Below, in pieces: positions 8,994-19,018 of a stretch of 64,000 nt of DNA. The DNA is taken from contig NZ_JAFBCA010000001.1 in assembly GCF_016907475.1 (NCBI RefSeq), positions 2,356,001-2,420,000 of the forward strand, in the 5' to 3' direction. Position 1 is the stretch's first letter. Every line of letters starts with the position of its first letter. The translations under genes were made by a program, and so were the position numbers. The notes under the pieces were generated by a model that was not told the origin of the DNA, did not search any database, and saw nothing but the letters and a program-made list of their open reading frames with translations. This stretch comes from Nocardioides cavernae (GTDB lineage: Bacteria; Actinomycetota; Actinomycetes; Propionibacteriales; Nocardioidaceae).

Positions 8994-9428
8994 ATGAGCG
9001 ACGTACTGAGCAGGGAGGCCATCGTGCTCGGCGGCCAGGCCACGGACAGGGACGCAGCGATCACCGAGGCCGGTCGGCTGCTGGTCGCGAGCGGTGCGGT
9101 CGACGAGGCGTACGTCGACGCGATGCACGAGCGCGAGACCTCGGTCTCGACGTTCATGGGCAACGGGCTCGCCATCCCGCACGGCACCAACGAGGCGAAG
9201 GCGCTCATCCGCCACACCGCGATCTCGTTCGTCCGCTACGACGAGCCGATCGACTGGAAGGGCAGCCCGGCCCGCTACGTCGTGGGCATCGCGGGTGCGG
9301 GTGACGACCACCTGACCGTGCTGCAGGCCCTGGCCGGCGCGTTCACCGACGACGCCAGCATCGCCGCCCTCGACGCGGCCCAGACCCCGGACGACGTGCT
9401 CGCCGTCCTGGGCGACGTCAGCACCTGA
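8994..9428 (+). CDS. mtlF: Mannitol-type PTS EIIA protein
   Basis: This 144-residue cytoplasmic phosphocarrier hands phosphate from HPr to the EIIB domain of MtlA. The active histidine lies in GLAIPHGTNEAK at about residue 63, the mannitol/fructose-class EIIA signature. The chosen start is the ATG at 8994 (MSDVLSREAI), with GAGGAAGAGAG upstream. An in-frame ATG 69 bases earlier would add an unrelated tail and lacks a binding site. It follows mtlA by 156 bases and ends 30 bases before a strong terminator, so it closes the PTS unit. Confidence 0.92.
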   Translation: MSDVLSREAIVLGGQATDRDAAITEAGRLLVASGAVDEAYVDAMHERETSVSTFMGNGLAIPHGTNEAKALIRHTAISFVRYDEPIDWKGSPARYVVGIAGAGDDHLTVLQALAGAFTDDASIAALDAAQTPDDVLAVLGDVST

Positions 9429-9458
9429 GCCGCGACCCGGCGGCCACCTGACCCGAGC

Positions 9459-9492
9459 CACGAGCCCCCGCCGGTCCCGGCGGGGGCTCGTG
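9459..9492. terminator. Bidirectional terminator between mtlF and tauD-like gene
   Basis: CACGAGCCCCCGCC pairs perfectly over 14 bp with GGCGGGGGCTCGTG across a 6-base loop. It lies between two convergent genes and can serve both strands. No U-tract is present, which is usual in high-GC actinobacteria. Confidence 0.85.
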
Positions 9493-9516
9493 TGCGTCCG
9501 GACTCGTGGCCGCGAG

Positions 9517-10467
9517 TCAGCTGATCAGGGCGTCGATGTCGGCGAAGCCCGACGCGTCGCCCACGAGCACCTCGCTCCGCTCGCCGTGCAGCGACACCGG
9601 CACGTCGCCGGCGACCGTGATCCGGCGCACCTCGCGCGGCTCCTCCCCGAAGTCGGCGACGGCGTAGTGCTGGGTCGCGCGGTTGTCCCAGATCGCCACG
9701 TCACCCTGCTGCCACGTCCACCGGATCGTGTTCTCCAGGCGTGTCACCCGGTTCTGGAGCAGGTTGAAGAGCGTGCTCGACTCGAGCTGGTTGAGCCCGA
9801 CGAACTGCTTCACGAAGTGGCCCAGCAGCAGGGCCCGCTCGCCTGTCTCGGGGTGCACGCGCACCACCGGGTGCTTCGTCTCGTAGGTCGTGCGACGGAA
9901 CTCCTTGCGCCGGGCCACGGCAACCGCGTCGTCGTGGTCCACCGACTCGTCGCGGTCGGCGTAGTCGTAGGCGTTGGTGTGCACGGCCCACAGGTTCTCG
10001 ACCAGGGCCTTCAGTGAGTCGGGCAACCGGTCGTAGGCGTCGACGGTGTTGGCCCAGACCGTGTTGCCGCCGTAGGGAGGGATCGTCACGCCGCGCAGCA
10101 CGCTGAAGGCCGGGACGCGGTCGACGAACGTGACGTCGGTGTGCCAGCTGTTGGCCGCCATGCCCTTGTTCGCGGTGAGGGTGTAGATCCGCTCGCTGCC
10201 GGTGTTGACCGTCGGGTGCGCGGTCGTCAGGGTGCCGAGGCGCTCGGCGAAGGCGATGTGGGTGTCGTCGTCGAGGTGGTCCTGGCCGCGGAAGAACACG
10301 ACCTTGTGCTGCAGGATCGCCGCGCGGATCCGCGCCACTGCGGTGTCGTCGAGGTTGCCGGAGAGTCGTACGCCGTCGATGTGGGCGCCGATGCGGCCGC
10401 CCAGGCGGTGCACCTGCAGGTCGTCGAGCCGGTCGGTCGCGAGGTCCTGATCGAGCTGGAGCGTCAT
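9517..10467 (-). CDS. TauD/TfdA-family Fe(II)/2-oxoglutarate dioxygenase
   Basis: This 316-residue enzyme belongs to the taurine/alkylsulfate dioxygenase family, which couples 2-oxoglutarate decarboxylation to hydroxylation of a sulfonate or related substrate. The iron ligands are visible: H-x-D in NSWHTDVTF near residue 110 and the distal histidine in [11 protein letters not shown] near residue 262. A conserved Arg follows about 14 residues later (REVRRI) for 2-oxoglutarate binding. The ATG has GAAGGGAA upstream. No sulfonate transporter or ssu gene is nearby, so the substrate cannot be named. An inverted repeat immediately upstream (10486-10506) suggests dedicated control. Confidence 0.88.
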   Translation of the reverse strand: MTLQLDQDLATDRLDDLQVHRLGGRIGAHIDGVRLSGNLDDTAVARIRAAILQHKVVFFRGQDHLDDDTHIAFAERLGTLTTAHPTVNTGSERIYTLTANKGMAANSWHTDVTFVDRVPAFSVLRGVTIPPYGGNTVWANTVDAYDRLPDSLKALVENLWAVHTNAYDYADRDESVDHDDAVAVARRKEFRRTTYETKHPVVRVHPETGERALLLGHFVKQFVGLNQLESSTLFNLLQNRVTRLENTIRWTWQQGDVAIWDNRATQHYAVADFGEEPREVRRITVAGDVPVSLHGERSEVLVGDASGFADIDALIS

Positions 10468-10485
10468 GGCGTTCCCTTCGATGAT

Positions 10486-10506
10486 TGTCTAGCAGTTGAC
10501 TAGACA
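10486..10506 (-). promoter_or_regulatory. Palindromic operator upstream of the dioxygenase gene
   Basis: TGTCTAG-CAGTTGA-CTAGACA is a perfect 7-bp inverted repeat with a 7-base spacer, 18 bases before the ATG at 10467. It overlaps the expected promoter and looks like the site of a dimeric repressor (GntR, MarR or TetR type). No regulator gene is adjacent. Confidence 0.6.
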
Positions 10507-10565
10507 TTCAACGCGCTGACGTCGCGTCAGCCAAGGCCGACGTGCGGGGTTCGCCCTGTCGGGCG

Positions 10566-12695
10566 TCAGGCAGGAGTGACCGCGACAGGTACGCCGTTGA
10601 GCGCGGCGTTGCCCGACACGTCGAGCAGCTCGGGGTCCGTGAGGTCGTTGACGGACACGCCCGGCACGTCGCGGCTGCGTGACATCAGGACGCCGTCTCC
10701 CGCGTGCCCGTAGCCGTGGGGGAGCGAGACCACGCCCGGCATCAGGTCGTCCGATGCGGCGACCTCGACCTCCACCGAGCCGACCCGCGAGGTGACCCGC
10801 ACGCGCGAGCCGTTCTGGATGGCGCGCTGCGCCAGGTCGCCGGGGTTCATCAGCAGCTGGTGGCGCGGCCGGCCGCGGGTGAGCCGCTCGGAGTTGTGCA
10901 TCCAGGAGTTGCAGTCGCGCTGGTCGCGGCGGCCGATGAGGACCAGCTCGTCGCCGGCGGGGGCCGGGACGCTCGCGAGCCGGGCCACGTCCTGCACCAC
11001 GAGGGCGGGCGCCAGGTCGACCCGCTTGCTCCGCGCCGGCAACCGGTCGGGCAGCTGGCCGCCACGGAGCGGGCCGAGGTCGACGCCGGCCGGTCGCCTG
11101 CGGAGCTTGGCCAGGGTGACGCCGCTCGACCCGCGGCGCAGCAGCTGCCCGATGAGGAAGGTGGGGCTCGCGGTCAGCCGCGCCCGTTGCACGAGCCGCT
11201 TCTTGAGCGGGGCCTTGCGGTCGAGGCGCGCGGCCGTGCGCAGGGTGATCTCGCGGAAGACCTGCCAGTCGTGGCGCTGGTCGGGCTCCTTCTCGAAGAC
11301 CGCCGGGGTGAAGCGGGCCGTGTTGCGCACGGCCAGCAGGTGGAAGACGAGGTCGTAGTGGTCGCGCTCGAGCGCCGTGGTGGGCGGCAGGATCACATCG
11401 GCGTGCCGGGTGGTCTCGTTGACGTAGATGTCCACCGCGGCCATGAAGTCGAGGCCGCGCATCGCGCGGTCGAGCCGGGCGCCGTCGGGCGTGGACAGCA
11501 CCGGGTTCCCGGCGACGGTGAGCAGTGCCCGGACCTGTCCCTCGCCGGGCGTCTCGATCTCCTCGCGCAGCGCCGCCACGGGCAGCTCGCCGGCGGTCTC
11601 CGGCAGCCCGCGGACCCGCGAGCGCCAGGCGTCGTGGTGCCCGCGGCCGATCAGCCCGGTGCCGACCGCGTCGATCGCCGGGGTCGTGAACATCGCGCCG
11701 CCGGGACGGTCGAGGTTGCCGGTGAGCACGTTGAGGCAGGTGACCGCCCACTGGCACACCGTGCCCCACGGGCCGGCGGACACGCCGATCCGGCTGTAGA
11801 CGACGCCGGAGTCCGCTGCCGCGAGCTCGCGGGCAAGCCGGCGGATCTCTGCCGCCGGCAACCCGCTGACCGCCTCGGCGCGCTCGGGGGTGAACTCGGC
11901 GACCAGCTCGACCACCGTGTCCAGCCCGTCGACGTACGACGCAACCGTGGGCACGTCGTCGGGGGAGGCCTCGGCGGTGAGGACGTGCAGCATCGCGAGC
12001 AGCACCCAGGCGTCGGTGCCGGGGCGGACGAAGTGGTGCTCGTCGGCCACCTTGGCGGTCTCGGTGCGGCGTGGGTCGAGGACGACCATCCTGCCGCCGC
12101 GCGCCCGGAGGTCGCGCACGCGCTGCGGGAAGTCGGGCACCGTCATCAGGGAGCCGTTGGAGGCCATCGGGTTGCCGCCGACCACGAGGAACCACGACGT
12201 GCGGTCGATGTCGGGGATCGGCAGGAACAGCTGGTGGCCGAAGACGAGGTGCGCGACGAGCTGGTGGGGGAGCTGGTCGACCGACGTGGCGGAGTAGCGG
12301 TTCTTCGTCCGGAACGACTTGAACATCGCGGTGCCGTGCGTCATCGATCCCAGGCTGTGGGCGTTGGGGTTGCCGAGGTAGACGCCGAGCGCGTCGTCGC
12401 CGTGCTCGTTGATCACGCGAGCGAGGTTGTCGGCGACCAGGTCGAACGCCTCGTCCCAGCCGATCTCCTGCCACCGGGCGTCGGTGCCCTCGCCGACACG
12501 ACGGACCGGGCGCCGCAGCCGGTCGGGGTCGGCGTACACGTCGGCGATCGCCACCCCCTTCGGGCAGATGTGCCCGCGGGACAGGGGATCGGCCGGGTTG
12601 CCGCGCACGCCGACGACGTCGCGCCCCTCGATCGTCAGCTCGAGGCCGCAGATCGCCTCGCAGAGGTTGCAGACGCCGATCCGCTTCTCGCCCAT
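10566..12695 (-). CDS. Molybdopterin-dependent oxidoreductase with N-terminal [4Fe-4S] domain
   Basis: This 709-residue protein belongs to the DMSO-reductase superfamily. The N-terminus binds a [4Fe-4S] cluster (CNLCEAICG, then GHICPKG). Segments with the fold of the molybdopterin-binding domains follow, including WDEAFD and VVLDPRRTETA. A C-terminal beta-barrel carries GDLAQRAIQNGSRVRV. Where formate dehydrogenases place Cys or Sec as the metal ligand, this protein reads KNRYSATSVDQLPH, with no cysteine. It may use another ligand and is not a standard formate dehydrogenase. There is no twin-arginine signal and no partner subunit nearby, so it is probably cytoplasmic. The start is the ATG at 12695. 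Substrate unknown. Confidence 0.85.
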   Translation of the reverse strand: MGEKRIGVCNLCEAICGLELTIEGRDVVGVRGNPADPLSRGHICPKGVAIADVYADPDRLRRPVRRVGEGTDARWQEIGWDEAFDLVADNLARVINEHGDDALGVYLGNPNAHSLGSMTHGTAMFKSFRTKNRYSATSVDQLPHQLVAHLVFGHQLFLPIPDIDRTSWFLVVGGNPMASNGSLMTVPDFPQRVRDLRARGGRMVVLDPRRTETAKVADEHHFVRPGTDAWVLLAMLHVLTAEASPDDVPTVASYVDGLDTVVELVAEFTPERAEAVSGLPAAEIRRLARELAAADSGVVYSRIGVSAGPWGTVCQWAVTCLNVLTGNLDRPGGAMFTTPAIDAVGTGLIGRGHHDAWRSRVRGLPETAGELPVAALREEIETPGEGQVRALLTVAGNPVLSTPDGARLDRAMRGLDFMAAVDIYVNETTRHADVILPPTTALERDHYDLVFHLLAVRNTARFTPAVFEKEPDQRHDWQVFREITLRTAARLDRKAPLKKRLVQRARLTASPTFLIGQLLRRGSSGVTLAKLRRRPAGVDLGPLRGGQLPDRLPARSKRVDLAPALVVQDVARLASVPAPAGDELVLIGRRDQRDCNSWMHNSERLTRGRPRHQLLMNPGDLAQRAIQNGSRVRVTSRVGSVEVEVAASDDLMPGVVSLPHGYGHAGDGVLMSRSRDVPGVSVNDLTDPELLDVSGNAALNGVPVAVTPA

Positions 12696-12824
12696 GTGTG
12701 GATCGTCGCACGCCGCACCTCCCACAGGGGGATGACAGCGGAGCGGTCGCGCGCCAGACTCTGCCCAGCCCGGGCCGGGCCACTCGGTCGCCGGGCAGCA
12801 TCCACCAACAGAACGGAGCACGTC

Positions 12825-13091
12825 ATGGGTTTCGGAGGGCCGATCGGCCTGATCGTCGTGGGACTGATCCTCGCGCTGGCGTTCAACCAGCAGCAGGTGG
12901 GTCCCCTCGAGGTCACCACCCTGGGATGGATCCTGGTCCTGGCCGGAGTGCTGTGGCTGGTGCTCACGCTGATCCAGCAGAACACCAAGCGGCAGCACAC
13001 CACGACCGCCACCACCACCGACGCGCAGGGCCGCCAGGCGTCGACCCAGCGGACCACCGAGTCCGACCCGCCGGCCCCGCCGGCCGTCTGA
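12825..13091 (+). CDS. Small two-helix membrane protein, DUF6458-like
   Basis: This 88-residue protein opens with MGFGGPIGLIVVGLILALAF and has a second hydrophobic helix at about 35-55 (GWILVLAGVLWLVLTLI). A hydrophilic Thr/Gln-rich tail follows. The pattern matches the small actinobacterial membrane family annotated as DUF6458, whose function I do not know. GGAG sits 6 bases before the ATG. It stands alone, divergent from the oxidoreductase and ahead of a strong terminator. Confidence 0.75.
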   Translation: MGFGGPIGLIVVGLILALAFNQQQVGPLEVTTLGWILVLAGVLWLVLTLIQQNTKRQHTTTATTTDAQGRQASTQRTTESDPPAPPAV

Positions 13092-13111
13092 GCCGCACGC
13101 GGTCCACGTGA

Positions 13112-13146
13112 CAGGAGCCCCCGCCGGGACACGGCGGGGGCTCCTG
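13112..13146 (+). terminator. Strong terminator after the DUF6458-like gene
   Basis: CAGGAGCCCCCGCCG pairs perfectly over 15 bp with CGGCGGGGGCTCCTG across the loop GGACA. It separates the small membrane protein gene from the rpsO transcription unit. Confidence 0.85.
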
Positions 13147-13300
13147 CGGCGTCGGGCGTGGATTGGGGGAGGCGAGCCGCTCGTTGGTACGCTCGACCGG
13201 TTGCCCGGGAGGGCGACACGCCGTCACGACGGCCGCGGAACCAGAGTGCCCCGGTGAACAGGCCCGGGCGCGCCGCGCAACGAGAACCGAAGGAGCCCCC

Positions 13301-13576
13301 ATGTCGATTGGTACCGACGCGGAGACCAAGAAGAAGATCATCGCCGAGTACGCCCTGACCGAGGGTGACACCGGTTCCCCCGAGGTCCAGATCGCGCTGC
13401 TCAGCCACCGCATCTCGCACCTCACCGAGCACCTCAAGACCCACAAGCACGACCACCACAGCCGTCGTGGCCTGCTGCTCCTGGTGGGCCAGCGTCGCCG
13501 GCTGCTCAACTACCTGCAGAAGACGGAGATCGAGCGCTACCGCTCCATCGTCGAGCGCCTCGGCCTCCGCCGCTGA
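13301..13576 (+). CDS. rpsO: 30S ribosomal protein S15
   Basis: S15 is a primary 16S rRNA-binding protein needed for assembly of the central domain of the small subunit. The 91-residue product has the family's signature segments: [11 protein letters not shown], then [16 protein letters not shown] and RRRLLNYL. Length is normal (about 89). The ATG at 13301 has AAGGAG six bases upstream. It precedes pnp, as in most bacteria, with a hairpin between them. Confidence 0.97.
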   Translation: MSIGTDAETKKKIIAEYALTEGDTGSPEVQIALLSHRISHLTEHLKTHKHDHHSRRGLLLLVGQRRRLLNYLQKTEIERYRSIVERLGLRR

Positions 13577-13581
13577 GTTTC

Positions 13582-13612
13582 GGAGCGGCTCCCCGCCACG
13601 GGGAGCCGCTCC
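13582..13612 (+). terminator. rpsO-pnp intergenic hairpin
   Basis: GGAGCGGCTCCCC-GCCAC-GGGGAGCCGCTCC is a perfect 13-bp stem 5 bases after the rpsO stop. It is a terminator, possibly partial, and may also be an RNase III processing site as known for rpsO-pnp in other bacteria. Confidence 0.75.
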
Positions 13613-13679
13613 TCTCACATCCGGGCCGCGCCGCGCTAGTGTCGACCCGGCACAACTGAAACAACACCCAACAGGAGCG

Positions 13680-13848
13680 ACCCGCCTCGTCGCCCGGTCC
13701 TCGGTAGTGGCTTTCAGATCCCCGCCCTCGGGCGCGTCGATCTGCGGGCCTCGATCGAAGACCGGCCCCGCGGGACCTTCGATGGTCCACCGCATGAGGG
13801 GTGGACGCCGCGGATCGCTCCGCGAAGAGAAAGCAGGATCCTGCTTCC
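13680..13848 (+). promoter_or_regulatory. Structured pnp leader (three successive inverted repeats)
   Basis: The ~170 bases before pnp hold three stems in a row. ATCGAAG (13754-13760) pairs with CTTCGAT (13777-13783). CGCGGA (13809-13814) pairs with TCCGCG (13819-13824). A perfect 16-bp palindrome AAGCAGGATCCTGCTT occupies 13831-13846. The last contains the only Shine-Dalgarno-like AGGA and ends two bases before the ATG. PNPase represses its own translation through a leader hairpin in E. coli. A comparable role here is an inference. Confidence 0.55.
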
Positions 13849-16086
13849 ATGAGTGAACCCATCATCTCCGCTGTCGAGACCGTCCTCGACAACGGCAAGT
13901 TCGGCAAGCGCACGGTCAAGTTCGAGACCGGTCTGCTCGCCCGTCAGGCCGCCGGCTCCGTCACGGCCTACCTCGACGACGAGACCATGCTGCTCTCGGC
14001 GACGACCGCGGGCAAGACGCCCAAGGACCACTTCGACTTCTTCCCCCTGACGATCGACGTCGAGGAGCGGATGTACGCCGTGGGCCAGATCCCCGGCTCC
14101 TTCTTCCGGTCCGAGGGTCGCCCGGGCGAGGACGCGATCCTCACCTGCCGCCTCATCGACCGCCCGCTGCGCCCGACCTTCAAGAAGGGCCTGCGCAACG
14201 AGGTCCAGGTCGTCATCACCGTCATGGCGCTCGACCCCGACATGCCCTACGACGTGCTGGCCATCAACGCCGCGTCGCTGTCGACCCAGCTCTCCGGCCT
14301 GCCGTTCTCCGGCCCCGTCGGCGGCGTCCGCGTGGCCCTGATCGACGGCCAGTGGGTCGCGTTCCCCAGCCACTCGCAGCTCGAGTCGGCCGTCTTCGAC
14401 ATGGTCGTCGCGGGTCGCGTCACCGAGACCGGTGACGTCGCCATCATGATGGTCGAGGCCGAGGCCCCCGAGGACACCATCGCCCTCGTCCAGGGCGGTG
14501 CCCAGGCGCCGACCGAGGAGGTCGTGGCCGGTGGCCTCGACGCCGCCAAGCCCTTCATCAAGCAGCTCGTCGAGGCGCAGGCCCAGCTTGCGGCCGAGGC
14601 CGCCAAGCCGGTCCAGGACTTCCCCGTCTTCCTCGACTACGAGGACGACGTCTACGCCGCCGTCGAGGCCGCCGCGAAGGACGACACCGCCGCCGCGATG
14701 ACCATCGCCGACAAGCAGGAGCGCGAGCTCAAGGTCGACGAGATCAAGGCCGCGCTGGTCGAGAAGCTCTCCGGCCAGTTCGAGGGTCGCGAGAAGGAGA
14801 TCGGCGCGGCGTTCCGCTCGCTCAACAAGGCGCTGGTCCGCCAGCGCGTGCTGCGCGACAAGATCCGCATCGACGGCCGCGGCCTGGCCGACATCCGTCC
14901 GCTGCACTCCGAGGTCAACGTGATCCCGCGGGTCCACGGCTCGGCGCTGTTCGAGCGTGGCGAGACCCAGATCCTGGGCGTCACCACCCTCAACATGCTC
15001 AAGCTCGAGCAGCAGCTCGACACGCTGTCGCCGGAGAAGCACCGCCGCTACATGCACAAGTACGTCTTCCCGCCGTTCTCCACCGGCGAGACCGGTCGCG
15101 TGGGCTCGCCCAAGCGCCGCGAGGTCGGCCACGGTGCGCTCGCGCGCCGCGCGATCCTGCCCGTGCTGCCGTCGCGCGAGGAGTTCCCCTACGCCATCCG
15201 CCAGCTCTCCGAGGCCATGGGCTCCAACGGCTCCACCTCGATGGGCTCGGTCTGCGCCTCGACCCTGTCGCTGCTGCAGGCCGGTGTGCCGCTGAAGGCC
15301 TCCGTCGCCGGCATCGCGATGGGCCTCATCTCCGACGAGGTCGACGGCGAGACCCAGTACGTCGCGCTGACCGACATCCTCGGCGCCGAGGACGCGTTCG
15401 GCGACATGGACTTCAAGGTCGCCGGCACGCGCGAGTTCGTCACGGCCCTCCAGCTCGACACCAAGCTCGACGGCATTCCCGCCGAGGTGCTGGCCTCCGC
15501 CCTCAACCAGGCCCGCGACGCGCGCCTGGCGATCCTCGACGTGATGGCCGAGGCCATCGACGCCCCGGAGGAGATGTCGGTGCACGCGCCGCGCATCATC
15601 ACCGTCCGCGTGCCCGTCGACAAGATCGGCGAGGTGATCGGTCCCAAGGGCAAGGTCATCAACCAGATCCAGGACGACACGGGCGCGACGCTGTCCATCG
15701 AGGACGACGGCACGGTCTACATCGGTGCGACCAACGGCGAGGCGGCCGAGGCCGCCAAGGCCGCGGTCAACGCGATCGCCAACCCGACGATGCCCGAGGT
15801 GGGCGAGCGCTACCTCGGCACCGTGGTCAAGACGACCAACTTCGGTGCCTTCGTCTCGCTCATGCCCGGCAAGGACGGCCTGCTCCACATCAGCAAGCTC
15901 CGCGCCCTGGCCGGTGGCAAGCGCGTGGAGGCCGTCGAGGACGTGCTGGCTGTGGGCCAGAAGGTCCAGGTCTCGATCGCCGAGATCGACGACCGCGGCA
16001 AGCTCTCGCTGGTCCCCGTCGTCGACGAGGCGGAGGGCGACTCCGAGGAGTCGGCCGACGCCCCCGAGACCGTCGACGCCGAGTGA
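13849..16086 (+). CDS. pnp: Polyribonucleotide nucleotidyltransferase (PNPase)
   Basis: PNPase degrades RNA 3' to 5' by phosphorolysis and is a core RNA-decay enzyme. The 745-residue product shows two RNase PH-like domains with an alpha-helical linker between. The second domain carries [25 protein letters not shown], and catalytic-type acidic residues follow. A KH domain (about 590-650, [15 protein letters not shown]) and a C-terminal S1 domain (about 665-735, [15 protein letters not shown]) complete it. Length is typical for actinobacteria. The start is the ATG at 13849 ([10 protein letters not shown]), inside a palindrome that may sequester it. It is followed by a terminator and the M16 peptidase gene. 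Confidence 0.97.
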   Translation: MSEPIISAVETVLDNGKFGKRTVKFETGLLARQAAGSVTAYLDDETMLLSATTAGKTPKDHFDFFPLTIDVEERMYAVGQIPGSFFRSEGRPGEDAILTCRLIDRPLRPTFKKGLRNEVQVVITVMALDPDMPYDVLAINAASLSTQLSGLPFSGPVGGVRVALIDGQWVAFPSHSQLESAVFDMVVAGRVTETGDVAIMMVEAEAPEDTIALVQGGAQAPTEEVVAGGLDAAKPFIKQLVEAQAQLAAEAAKPVQDFPVFLDYEDDVYAAVEAAAKDDTAAAMTIADKQERELKVDEIKAALVEKLSGQFEGREKEIGAAFRSLNKALVRQRVLRDKIRIDGRGLADIRPLHSEVNVIPRVHGSALFERGETQILGVTTLNMLKLEQQLDTLSPEKHRRYMHKYVFPPFSTGETGRVGSPKRREVGHGALARRAILPVLPSREEFPYAIRQLSEAMGSNGSTSMGSVCASTLSLLQAGVPLKASVAGIAMGLISDEVDGETQYVALTDILGAEDAFGDMDFKVAGTREFVTALQLDTKLDGIPAEVLASALNQARDARLAILDVMAEAIDAPEEMSVHAPRIITVRVPVDKIGEVIGPKGKVINQIQDDTGATLSIEDDGTVYIGATNGEAAEAAKAAVNAIANPTMPEVGERYLGTVVKTTNFGAFVSLMPGKDGLLHISKLRALAGGKRVEAVEDVLAVGQKVQVSIAEIDDRGKLSLVPVVDEAEGDSEESADAPETVDAE

Positions 16087-16106
16087 CCTGACGCTCCTGC
16101 TCCACC

Positions 16107-16140
16107 CACGACCGGTCGGCCGTCTGGCCGGCCGGTCGTG
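16107..16140 (+). terminator. Terminator after pnp
   Basis: CACGACCGGTCGGCC pairs with GGCCGGCCGGTCGTG over 15 positions (one G-T) across the loop GTCT. It begins 21 bases after the pnp stop. Confidence 0.8.
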
Positions 16141-16143
16141 GCG

Positions 16144-16183
16144 CTTCACCCCTGCTCCACCCTCTTCACCCCTGCTCCGCCCC
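16144..16183 (+). repeat. Two-copy 20-bp direct repeat
   Basis: CTTCACCCCTGCTCC occurs at 16144-16158 and again at 16164-16178 with a 20-base period. It fills the leader of the M16 peptidase gene. It could be a small tandem duplication with no function. No start codon or ribosome binding site lies inside it. Confidence 0.7.
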
Positions 16184-16195
16184 GGAAGGACCCCT

Positions 16196-17506
16196 GTGCA
16201 GAAGAACGGCACCACCCGCACCCTCCACACCGTGAAGGACGCCGACGGCGCGGTCACCTCGCGCGTGCGACGCACGGTCCTGCCCAGCGGCCTGCGCGTC
16301 GTCACCGAGCAGATGGCCGGCACCCGGTCCGCGAGCATCGGCGTGTGGGTCGCGGTCGGCTCGCGCGACGAGACGCCCGCGCTGCACGGCTGCTCGCACT
16401 TCCTCGAGCACCTGCTCTTCAAGGGCACCCCCGAGCGCACGGCGATGGACATCTCCGTGGCGCTCGACGCGGTCGGCGGCGAGTTCAACGCCTTCACGAC
16501 CAAGGAGTACACGGTCTTCCACGCGCGGGTCCTCGACGAGGACCTCGGCACCGCGGTCGACGTGCTCGGTGACATGGTCACCGCCTCGACCATCACCGCG
16601 GCCGACGTCGAGGCCGAGCGCGACGTCATCCTCGACGAGATCGCCATGCACGACGACGACCCGGACGACGTGGTGCACAACCTCTTCGCCCACCAGGCGT
16701 GGGGCGACACGCCGCTCGGTCGCCCGATCGCCGGCACCGACGCCTCGATCACCGCGATGACCCGCGCCCAGATCCAGCGCTTCTACCGGCGCCACTACCG
16801 CCCCGACAACATGGTGGTGTCCGTCGCCGGCAACCTCGACCACACCACCGTCGTACGCCAGGTGCGGCAGGCGTTCGGTCGCGGCGGCTTCCTCGACGGC
16901 GTCGCCGCCCCGACCCCCTCGACGCAGTCCGAGCGCGCCCGCAAGGTGAACCCCGGCGAGGCGCGCACCATCCGCCCGCAGGAGCAGGTCAACCTCGTCC
17001 TCGGGGTCAAGGGGATGACCCGCACCGACCCCCGCCGCTACACCCTCGGCGTGCTCAACACCGCCCTCGGCGGCGGCACCTCGTCGCGGATGTTCCAGGA
17101 GGTGCGCGAGCTGCGCGGCCTGGCCTACTCCGTCTACTCCTTCGCGAGCCACCACGCCGACGCGGGTGTCGTCGGCGTCTCGGTCGGCTGCCTGCCGGGC
17201 AAGTACGCCGCCGTGCTGGAGACTGTGCGCAACGAGCTGGCCAAGGTCGCGGCCGAGGGCCTGACCGACGAGGAGGTCGAGCGCGGCAAGGGCCAGCTCA
17301 AGGGCGGCCTCGTGCTCGGCCTGGAGGACTCCGGCTCGCGGATGTCGCGCATCGGCAAGGCCGAGCTCGTCCACGACGAGCTGCTCACGATCGACGAGGT
17401 CGTCGACCGGATCGAGGCCGTCACCGCCGAGGACGTCGCGACGCTCGCCCGCGAGCTCTTCACCCAGCCTGAGCTGCTCGCGGTCGTGGGGCCCACGAAG
17501 TCCTGA
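16196..17506 (+). CDS. M16-family zinc metallopeptidase (PepR-like)
   Basis: This 436-residue insulinase/mitochondrial-processing-peptidase homologue carries the inverted zinc motif H-F-L-E-H at about residue 68, with the distal glutamate in ERDVILDEIAMHDDD. Two M16 half-domains are present; the second carries the Arg/Tyr-type segment ELRGLAYSVYSF. The start is the GTG at 16196, with GGAAGGA 5 bases upstream. No signal peptide is seen, so it should act in the cytoplasm. The order pnp-M16 peptidase-dapB is widespread in actinobacteria and corresponds to gpsI-pepR in M. tuberculosis. The physiological substrate is not known. Confidence 0.92.
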   Translation: MQKNGTTRTLHTVKDADGAVTSRVRRTVLPSGLRVVTEQMAGTRSASIGVWVAVGSRDETPALHGCSHFLEHLLFKGTPERTAMDISVALDAVGGEFNAFTTKEYTVFHARVLDEDLGTAVDVLGDMVTASTITAADVEAERDVILDEIAMHDDDPDDVVHNLFAHQAWGDTPLGRPIAGTDASITAMTRAQIQRFYRRHYRPDNMVVSVAGNLDHTTVVRQVRQAFGRGGFLDGVAAPTPSTQSERARKVNPGEARTIRPQEQVNLVLGVKGMTRTDPRRYTLGVLNTALGGGTSSRMFQEVRELRGLAYSVYSFASHHADAGVVGVSVGCLPGKYAAVLETVRNELAKVAAEGLTDEEVERGKGQLKGGLVLGLEDSGSRMSRIGKAELVHDELLTIDEVVDRIEAVTAEDVATLARELFTQPELLAVVGPTKS

Positions 17507-17521
17507 CCGGTCCGGGCCGGC

Positions 17522-18897
<1,376 letters not shown>

Positions 18898-19018
18898 GGC
18901 CCGGACCGGAGCACCCTTCCCGGAGCGCCGCCGGGCGTAACCCGCCATCGCGGCCGCTCGTTGGTGAGGATGTCGGGCCCACTCGGGTGCCCGGCTCACC
19001 TCTCGGAAGGCTCCATCC

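Noticed and set aside
7284..9461. Long leftward open frame opposite mtlA and mtlF
   Set aside because: The translated product is rich in Arg, Gly, His and Asp with no domain, while the plus-strand genes carry conserved PTS motifs.
13714..16752. Very long open frame (over 1000 codons) antisense to pnp and the M16 peptidase gene
   Set aside because: It lies wholly opposite genes with clear homology, is composed of Gly/Arg/Asp/Leu-rich low-complexity sequence, and is a usual product of high GC codon bias.
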